A stretch of DNA of 64,000 nucleotides from contig NC_079236.1 of NCBI RefSeq assembly GCF_028502605.1, positions 2,542,001 through 2,606,000 on the forward strand, written 5' to 3'. This DNA is from Trichoderma breve. Its lineage: Eukaryota > Ascomycota > Sordariomycetes > Hypocreales > Hypocreaceae. Of the stretch, positions 57,532 to 64,000 are shown one piece after another; within the stretch, counting starts at the first letter, position 1; every line of letters starts with the position of its first letter. The notes beneath the pieces were generated by a model. It ran no database searches, was not told where the DNA came from, and saw nothing but the letters and a program-made list of their open reading frames with translations. The position numbers and the translations under genes are program-made.

Positions 57532-58990
57532 CTACTCTAAACGATGGACACGTCTAACTCTATATTAACATTTCAAATCTAGTTCACAGAATATGGCTTC
57601 ATACCTTAAGTGGCGTTTGAGATCATAGCTTCTCCTAAATTTCTTGGGACAGCAGTGACAAGCATGCTTTTTGGGAGAGTGACAACTACCGGTAAAATAT
57701 TAGTATTTGGGGGTCAATTCATGCAATACAAGCGAATACCTTAAGTGGCGCGTGAGTAAATCGCTCCTTTTAAATGTCTCAGAACAAATCTTGCAAACGT
57801 AAGGCCTTTCGGAAGAGTGAGCGGTCCTGGTAACATATTAGTAACTAGGTAGTACTTCAAAGTAACTCTCAGAAGAAAATTGAATACCGTAAATGACGTT
57901 TAAAAGAACGTTTTGCTCCGAAACCAGCTGGGCAAATATGGCATTGTATAGGCTTAGCGGTACTATTATCGATATATGAGCCTTGAAGACCTTGATCAAT
58001 TTGAAAGCGGGTGACCTACTCTAACATCCGGTTGACTGCACCACCCAATATAGGCGTCACTTCAAAACTAGACGAGAGTACCACACTTTCAGACGCAGCG
58101 GGATATTCTTCGTCTTTAATAACGTCATTAAACTGAAGAATATCACTGATCTTTAGGCATCTCGGACTATCTAAGTAGTCATTATCGCGCACATCTACCG
58201 ATAGATCATTCCCAGTGGACTCTTCCAACTTATTGGGCGTGGAAGCGATTACACCCTCAGCATCTAGACTAGCAATAAAATCATCCCATATAACAGAGAA
58301 TTGACTCGGACTTTCACAATTTGTAATGGTAAGCTAAATTCTTCTAAAAAAAAAAAAAAAACATTGTGTGGACAAAGGGTATCTCCTCAGAGAATTGCGT
58401 CGACCTTAAAAAGCGGGTAGCCGCCGAGCAAGGAGGAGATCATCGCCTTATTCTAAGGCGAGAGCTATATAGTTGAGCCTGTCATCATACAGACACGCTC
58501 GCTGACCTACCTGATTGCCCCTCTTGTTTTCTGCTCTTCTTACCTGTATAAAAGCGCGTTATTTCTCCAGCTCATTCGTACTCCGTACGACAGTCGCCTG
58601 CGACTGGACGCAATTCTTTGGTGCTTATAGTTCTTGTGGGCTGCGAGGTTGCTCACAGCCCGGGGCAATTAGCTCGAGACTCTTGAATACTAGCGATTCT
58701 CGGCTATCTCCTTTAATGTTATTTTCTAACAGATGGTAGCGCATAGATTTATTTGACGTTATTCGGTACACCATATTCCTTGGAGATTACCATGAAGCAA
58801 GTGCAGGCTTTATGTAAACTTACGATATATTCTGTTCGCTGTCATCATATGATGGATCAAGAATACTCATAAAATCCATGGTTGACTCTTCATTGGAAGA
58901 AACCGCGGGTGGATTGTCCAATGGGCTGTTGAACTCCAACTCTCCATCATCAGCAGAGTGTAGGCTGTGCTGTGGCTGCAAGGAAGCCAT
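57532..58990 (-). CDS. C2H2 zinc-finger protein with one finger per exon
   Basis: Confident exons on the minus strand are 57962-57888 (finger 1), 57826-57740 (finger 2), 57685-57605 (finger 3) and 57559-57532 (tail and stop), preceded by an acidic exon ending at 58020. Fingers read CHICPAGFGAKRSFKRH, CKICSETFKRSDLLTRH and CHCCPKKFRRSYDLKRH, with HSSERPY between 1 and 2. Introns of 57, 61, 54 and 45 bp are all phase 2, and the three after the fingers lie at the same point, just after RHL. The acidic exon (58020 to about 58333) contains LDSPRCLKISDILQF. A likely first exon is 58990-58824 (MASLQPQHSLHSADDGEL, rich in Asp/Glu/Ser). I could not join it in frame to the acidic exon, so a middle exon is probably missing. 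It is a putative transcription factor with unknown targets. Confidence 0.7.
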
Positions 58991-59934
58991 TCCAAAAATT
59001 ATTCTCGATGAAACAATACGGAAGGAAAAGTCAGCAATGATAGGGTTTTCTGTGAAATCTCGTGAATGAAGAGAGAGAGAGAGCGTGATGTAGGAGTTGT
59101 GAGTCGGAGGATTCTTGGGGGGCTTTATACGCAGAATTCGGCCACCCTCCTCCACTCTTGGGACACAAAAACTGCGCCAGCGCCAGCACCACCTCATCCT
59201 CATCCTCATCTTCCTCCTCCATTTGGTCGTCATCACTTCCCCGCCAGGTAGCAGCTATTGGCCAAATAAAGCACCGATTCGCATAGATGTCCAATCATGC
59301 CGCTTTAATGATTCAACGCTTCCAGAGGCCTCCTTCAGCCTTTGGACCACCACCGCAAAAATCACCACCGCAAAAATCACCACCGCAAAAATCACCACCG
59401 CAAAAATCACCACCAACAATCTCCGCCATCCACGCCGCCAGAAGCAATAAGGTCTATCGTATGTCTATTATCTCCCCTTTGTCTATTTTATTGCAACAGG
59501 TATAAACATTATTTGGCACATTATAGGCTTTGTGCAAACTTTATAAATTTTAGGAAACAGACCTCCGTGATTATTTAACCACTAGATCTTAGTCGTATCC
59601 ATAATATCAGAGAATGAACCAAAGAAAGAACTTACCGGGACCACGGAATATCTATTACTATCTATGGTGGTATTAGTTTCGGTGGTGACTCCGTCCGGTT
59701 CATATGAAAAAAGAATAAAAAAAAGAGAAAAAAAGGAAACCAGAGAAAGGCTTGTATCTAGGGTCTAAAATTGACAGTATAATGTTTAAGATTCTCATGA
59801 AGGTTAGCTATTCTATGTACGTGATTGAACATGGACGCTTGGTCAATTCAAGCCACTAATACTATATACGCAGTGCAGGCTAAATGGCCACTCAGCAAGA
59901 ATACATTGCATCAATCCAGGACCGAGATGGAATC
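58991..59934. other. Intergenic region upstream of the zinc-finger gene
   Basis: About 940 bp between the presumed start of the zinc-finger gene (-) and the 3' end of the glycoside hydrolase (-). It contains a 15-bp tandem repeat. ORFs across the repeat (PPQKS or AKITT repeats, depending on frame) are products of the repeat and are not called as genes. Confidence 0.5.
59348..59407. repeat. Tandem repeat, four identical 15-bp units
   Basis: Four identical head-to-tail copies of CACCACCGCAAAAAT, followed by a partial unit. Perfect identity points to recent expansion or ongoing slippage. It lies about 360 bp upstream of the presumed zinc-finger gene start. Confidence 0.95.
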
Positions 59935-62397
59935 TCAACTAGCGGGCACAGCCGCAAGCAAGCTCCATAGATGGTCGTTGGTCCCGTTGTCCTGGAACTG
60001 GACGACGTTGGCGCTATTAGCCGTGGACTCGCCATCAACTCCAACCACCAGCCCGCTATTCTTATTCTTTATCAAATATAGCCCGTCACTGTTTGACTGC
60101 ACTCGCCAAAGCTGGTTGTCTGTTCCATCTTCTTGCAACTGCTGAAGACGCGCACTGTTGGACGTTGACTGGCCTTCGACGGCCAGCAGGAGCCCGCTGT
60201 TGAGGTTCTGGATCTTGTACCAGCCTCCAGGCGCCTTGACAAACTGCCACAAATGATCCCGGGTGCCGTTGTCTTCATATTGCTGAATGTAGGCGCCCCT
60301 GGTCTTGGACGCGTTCTGGACGCCCATGAGCTTGCCGCTGTTCAGATTATTGATCTGAAAGACAGCTGCAGTCCACACCTCGAACTCGGAGAGACCCCAA
60401 CCTGATCCGCCGCCCGGGTTGGGGGCCACGACACGAAGTTGCGAGGTGGTGATTGTCGGGAAGGTGATCTGAGTCAGTGTGTTTGACACCGAGGAGGCTG
60501 TGCTCCGCTGCTGGCCGGGGACTGTGACCCAGGTGCTACCAGAGAGATACTGGAGATCATAGCTCGAGGGCAGCTTCACGCCGCCGCCGTCGGTGTAGAA
60601 ATACAGCCGGACGTTAGAAACTGCCTGCGACCTTCGGAGATCCACGCCGAAATAGTCCTGAGCGTTGGGGCTCTGGTATGAAGTCCAGCGGCTGTTCTGG
60701 GGCACGGCATTGCGAAACACGATGCCGTCGACGGCCCTCCAGACATCGTCGTACTGCGAGGTGTAGGATGCGAATGGTGTTGACCCTGATGAGAACTTCT
60801 GGGTGTTGGCGGCGATGTTGACCTGAGAGTTGATGGTTTGGATAACTGCACTGCCGACGTTGACAGTGAGCAAGCCGATAGTAGAACGAGTGCCAGCGAG
60901 GGTGCCGTCAACAAAAACCCTTAAACCAGAACCCTGGTTGTAACGCGAACCAGACTTGTCCCAGATGACTGTTACTTGATGTCCGTGGTACTCAACATTC
61001 TCCAGCGCAAAGTAGTCCCATGAGGACGGCACGAGAGGATCGACAGTCAGAGTATCATTGGATTGTCCGCGTAGGCCAAGGAGTCCGGCGATGACATTGT
61101 CAATGAAAGTGGAATGATTGTAGTCTTCACTATGGTTATAAGTGTCGTACATCCACTGGTTGGCGTCGGGATCATGAGCTTCGGCCACGTAAGGGATGCC
61201 ATTCTTATATTGGGTTGCGGCGTAACCAACAAGAAGGTTATAGTAATCGGTCGATGTAATGTATGACTGCGCGGGATAATCATGGAGCACATTTTCCACA
61301 GCGGTGAGGACTTGCGCGGTGGCATATGGCCATGATGGACCATCCCATTGAAGGCAGTTTGCGCCTTGATACATATACCATTGGCTTCGTCGTTCCGTAG
61401 TGGTAGGTCCGTACGTAGCCGCAAAGCCCTGAGAATCCTTCAGCTGGGAGAAGGCGGCGATGCCAGACGCTTGTGGCATGTCGAACATCCACGGAAAGTA
61501 ACCCATAATCTCACGAGTGGTGAGCAGTGCTCCCGAGGGGTTGTTGTCCCGTTGCCGGTGCATGAAGAACTGACGCGAGCTGTCCCAGAGAGTATTCTGC
61601 ATTGCCGTCTGCAGAGCGCTGGCTCGGCTTGTATACTCAGAAGCCAAGGCCGTATCTCCCTTCAAAGTGGCCAAAGATGCGATAGCACGAGCGTCTCCAT
61701 ACTGATATCCGTTAATGGTAGGCCTATAGCCAGCACCACCGTGGTAAGGATCGCTGGTCTGATAGGATGCTGCTGTGCATTCGCTGGCATCCCAGACAGG
61801 GACTTGCCAGTAAAGCCCGAGGCTCTGGTTGAAGTGATTGTCCCAACCTCTGTATTGTTTGACAAGATTATCTAACTGACCGATGGCGAAATCCCGATCC
61901 CCAGTTACAAGATAATGGCGCCACACGGCGGTGGCTACCCAGAAGCTGTATTCGTGGGCCCAATCAGAGGTGTCGAGATTGTAAGTATCAGTTTGCGGTT
62001 TAGGGAACGTGCCAGGGCCAGCCAACCAGTAATTAATATTATCTTTAACGTATCTCTGATCCCGAAGCCATCGACCCTCGATGATGTGATGTCCTGCAGC
62101 GGCTACGACGCCTCCGTACGGCGCACCATAAGAGACTGGCGTTAGAAACTCGCTGAGCATGTAGCCATACTGGACACCGGTGTAGGTGAGATGCTCCTTG
62201 TAAGTCTGCCAACGGTAGTAGTAGACGGCTTGTATCTGTGAGTTGGGAACATCAAGGAATGGGATGTTCTGCTCGAACCAGTTGGGGTCTTCAAATCCGG
62301 AAAGCAACTGGCTATGATTCAAGAAATTGGTGGCTACGGAACGTCCCGAGAGGACAATGGCAGCAACACCAAAGACGGAAATGCTAAGGGTCTTCAT
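59935..62397 (-). CDS. Secreted multimodular glycoside hydrolase with F5/8-type-C and ricin-B modules
   Basis: Single exon of 820 residues. MKTLSISVFGVAAIVLSGRSVA is a signal peptide. Residues about 25-520 resemble an (alpha/alpha)6-barrel glycosidase of the trehalase/GH63/MGH1-like superfamily (EGRWLRDQRYVKDNINYWL, DTSDWAHEYSFWVATAVWRHYL, YQGANCLQWDGPSWPYATAQVL, EDYNHSTFIDNVIAGLLGL). Residues about 545-680 look like a discoidin/F5-8-C carbohydrate-binding module (WRAVDGIVF, YDLQYLSGSTWVTVPGQ, QLRVVAPNPGGGSGWGLSEFEVW). Residues about 685-815 hold three ricin-B beta-trefoil repeats (LNSGKLMGV, LNSGLLLAVEG, KNSGLVVGVDG, each ending in a DHLW or NQLW motif). The substrate is unknown; a plant or fungal cell-wall polysaccharide is likely. 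Lack of introns and the bacterial-style module set leave horizontal transfer possible. Confidence 0.85.
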   Translation of the reverse strand: MKTLSISVFGVAAIVLSGRSVATNFLNHSQLLSGFEDPNWFEQNIPFLDVPNSQIQAVYYYRWQTYKEHLTYTGVQYGYMLSEFLTPVSYGAPYGGVVAAAGHHIIEGRWLRDQRYVKDNINYWLAGPGTFPKPQTDTYNLDTSDWAHEYSFWVATAVWRHYLVTGDRDFAIGQLDNLVKQYRGWDNHFNQSLGLYWQVPVWDASECTAASYQTSDPYHGGAGYRPTINGYQYGDARAIASLATLKGDTALASEYTSRASALQTAMQNTLWDSSRQFFMHRQRDNNPSGALLTTREIMGYFPWMFDMPQASGIAAFSQLKDSQGFAATYGPTTTERRSQWYMYQGANCLQWDGPSWPYATAQVLTAVENVLHDYPAQSYITSTDYYNLLVGYAATQYKNGIPYVAEAHDPDANQWMYDTYNHSEDYNHSTFIDNVIAGLLGLRGQSNDTLTVDPLVPSSWDYFALENVEYHGHQVTVIWDKSGSRYNQGSGLRVFVDGTLAGTRSTIGLLTVNVGSAVIQTINSQVNIAANTQKFSSGSTPFASYTSQYDDVWRAVDGIVFRNAVPQNSRWTSYQSPNAQDYFGVDLRRSQAVSNVRLYFYTDGGGVKLPSSYDLQYLSGSTWVTVPGQQRSTASSVSNTLTQITFPTITTSQLRVVAPNPGGGSGWGLSEFEVWTAAVFQINNLNSGKLMGVQNASKTRGAYIQQYEDNGTRDHLWQFVKAPGGWYKIQNLNSGLLLAVEGQSTSNSARLQQLQEDGTDNQLWRVQSNSDGLYLIKNKNSGLVVGVDGESTANSANVVQFQDNGTNDHLWSLLAAVPAS

Positions 62398-63877
62398 CCT
62401 ACTGTAGTTCAGCTGACGATTGCCTCAATACTGAGGACTTTTACCCGGAGGCCACTATCTTGAAACGGATGATGTCTTTTAAACTGACAGCTTTGAGTGT
62501 TCCGATGAGGGCACGAACTGGAGCCTATGTCTACAAAAGAATATACCATGGGAGCAATTAATAGAAGGCCATTATATAGAGAAAAAGAAAGCCGCGTTCC
62601 AAAGAACGAGCTGTGTGCCGAAACATCACTTTGCCTTCACGAAGTGTCAAGTATGCCGTTCTGTGTCCTTCCTAAATCTGCTAAAGAAAGTGCAAATGTT
62701 GGCTTGAAGAATGACCCCATGTTACATCGTGAGCGACTAGGCGATGAATCCTTCAATATAACATGACTATATTGCCGAAAAGCTCTCCGTCTACTAATCT
62801 ATTTTGATATGGCAGCCCCTCTTAGATGCGCCTTCATTTGGCTATATCACCACATCAAAAGAGTGGGCGGACTCTGAGGGACAACGGTTTGTGTATCTAT
62901 GCGAGTGTCTTTCTCGGCAAGTTTCTCCTGCCCGATGTTAATATAAGCCCAAAATGATATCTTATTGAGGCCCTTGAGCCTAGTGTATTCAACAAAAAAG
63001 GAAGCGCATAGATTGTCAAGCAGGCGTATACAACATAAACTAGGCGTATAAGGTGGAGAGCAAGCGTGTTTTAGCTATACACAGTCCTTGAAAGCTAATC
63101 CACTCGAGTTACCATTAGGATCGATCCTTTTCATCGCTATTGGTCCACATTCACTTTGCTTCATCTGGAGCACATGACAAATTGCGGTTTCGAGACTTCA
63201 TAGCGGACGGGCGCATAAGTTGGACCAAGCCCAAAGAAGAACCTAGAACTCTTATGATCTATTTAGCGCGAAATATATATAGCCTTAAAAGGGCAGTATT
63301 GTTACTCAAAAGACATCAGGCGACCAAGAGCGCTGGAATCGCGGATCGACGCTCTATTAGACCAAGATCGGGTGACTCGTTTGGGCGATTCCGGAGAGCG
63401 TCAGCTTTTCACTTACATGGATGCTACCTCCACAGTTTCTAGCCTCAGCTAGGCAACCCTCAAACGAAGGCGATTGGACCGCTTCAGGCGTCTTAGCTGC
63501 AGCATAGATGGGACTAACCCAGGGACTCTAACGGCAGTTGTGTGATAGCTGTCTCTTCTCATGGACATCACGTACAAACAAGAACTCCCAAAAGGTGAAC
63601 TGCGATGTATGCTTTGAAGATGGATTGAACAGCCTTGTTTCATAGCATCTGACTTTGACAGCTGCTAAACTAAATACTCACGTATGCTCAGGTGGACACA
63701 GCTCATGCCTGTCAGCGAAAAAGTCATGGATATGTACATATATCAGGTGATGAGTGGAATGTGCCCTTGAGAGAGTCACTGCCGCATGCTACGTGCTCTT
63801 CTTACTAGGCACGAGAAAAGAAACACATTGCGATGTGGCGGCGCTGTGACGTTGCAATGGACTAGGGTTTCATTCAA
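62398..63877. other. Intergenic region, no gene seen
   Basis: About 1.5 kb upstream of the glycoside hydrolase (-). The longest frame, 63140-63442 (+, 100 codons), has no recognisable feature. No RNA gene is seen. Confidence 0.45.
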
Positions 63878-64000
63878 CTATGGTTCCTGCATAGATGATT
63901 CCATGTCCATTCTCCCCGCATCCGCAACAATCTCGAATACCGGCATCATCGGTCGTATCGCCTCGGCAATTGGAGGAGCTGAATTCGGCCCGCGCCTCTC
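63878..64000 (-). CDS. Possible 3' end of a gene cut by the window edge
   Basis: A minus-strand frame is open from the window edge to a TAG at 63878-63880 and encodes 40 residues (including NSAPPIAEAIRPMMPVFEIV and ending MESSMQEP). The composition turns GC-richer here than in the flank, as in coding DNA. The plus strand is also open from an ATG at 63903 to the edge (MSILPASATISNTGIIG), so direction is not settled. Confidence 0.3.
   Translation of the reverse strand, partial: ERRGPNSAPPIAEAIRPMMPVFEIVADAGRMDMESSMQEP

Noticed and set aside
57963..58019. In-frame TAG just before the first zinc finger, first read as a nonsense mutation possibly caused by RIP (CAG to TAG)
   Set aside because: A 57-bp intron with a GTAGGT donor and an AATAG acceptor removes the stop and joins the acidic exon to finger 1 in frame, so no mutation is needed.
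59115..59578. Plus-strand ORFs with repeated AKITT, PPQKS or HHRKN units
   Set aside because: All three frames of the 15-bp repeat are open because its length is a multiple of three without stops. The flanks are not coding-like.
1..64000. tRNA or rRNA genes, transposase or reverse transcriptase genes, telomeric TTAGGG repeats and CRISPR-like arrays
   Set aside because: I looked for B-box-like GTTCGA contexts, transposon proteins and telomere repeats while reading and found none convincing. CRISPR is not expected in a fungal nuclear genome, and the tandem arrays seen have no spacers.

Overview
The window looks like nuclear DNA of a filamentous ascomycete, most likely a Sordariomycete of the order Hypocreales and plausibly Trichoderma. 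That placement rests on compact spliced genes with 45-100 bp GT-AG introns, CTAAC-like branch points, short intergenic gaps and protein families I recognise. No database search was possible, so genus and gene names are recognition-based inference.

Layout. Positions 1-26,140 are a dense block of conserved genes: a maltose-type sugar transporter (-), an Mpv17/PMP22 membrane protein (+), a secreted GH27 alpha-galactosidase (+), the ER-fusion GTPase SEY1 (+), RNase H2 catalytic subunit (-), the kinetochore protein CENP-C/Mif2 (+), the mitochondrial protein YME2 (-), an Emi1/DUF3128 twin-CX9C protein (+), a cytosolic HSP70 (-) and a carnitine acetyltransferase (-). Positions 26,140-32,104 are about 6 kb with no convincing gene, carrying a short dispersed tandem repeat. 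This marks a change to accessory DNA.

Positions 32,105-40,482 form a compact candidate terpenoid cluster of two divergently transcribed pairs: P450 / rhodopsin-like seven-helix membrane protein, then P450 / class I terpene cyclase. From 42,021 to 55,927 is an NLR-like (STAND) island. A NACHT-WD40 protein with 14 WD repeats is flanked on both sides by proteins with a nucleoside-phosphorylase (PNP_UDP) domain of the kind used as an N-terminal domain in fungal NLRs. Neither PNP protein has a visible nucleotide-binding domain: one carries an unrecognised ~120-residue C-terminal domain and the other a ~500-residue low-complexity tail. A small secreted cysteine-rich protein gene and a 29-bp minisatellite sit inside the island. 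Positions 57,532-58,990 hold a C2H2 zinc-finger gene with one finger per exon. Positions 59,935-62,397 hold an intronless secreted multimodular glycoside hydrolase. The right edge may cut another gene.

How it fits together. The left half is housekeeping: organelle membranes, chromosome segregation, genome maintenance, stress and acetyl-unit transport. The right half looks like an accessory block for specialised metabolism and self/non-self or stress sensing. The best candidates for something undescribed are the terpene cluster and the PNP / NACHT-WD40 / PNP island. All exon coordinates below come from reading splice signals by eye.
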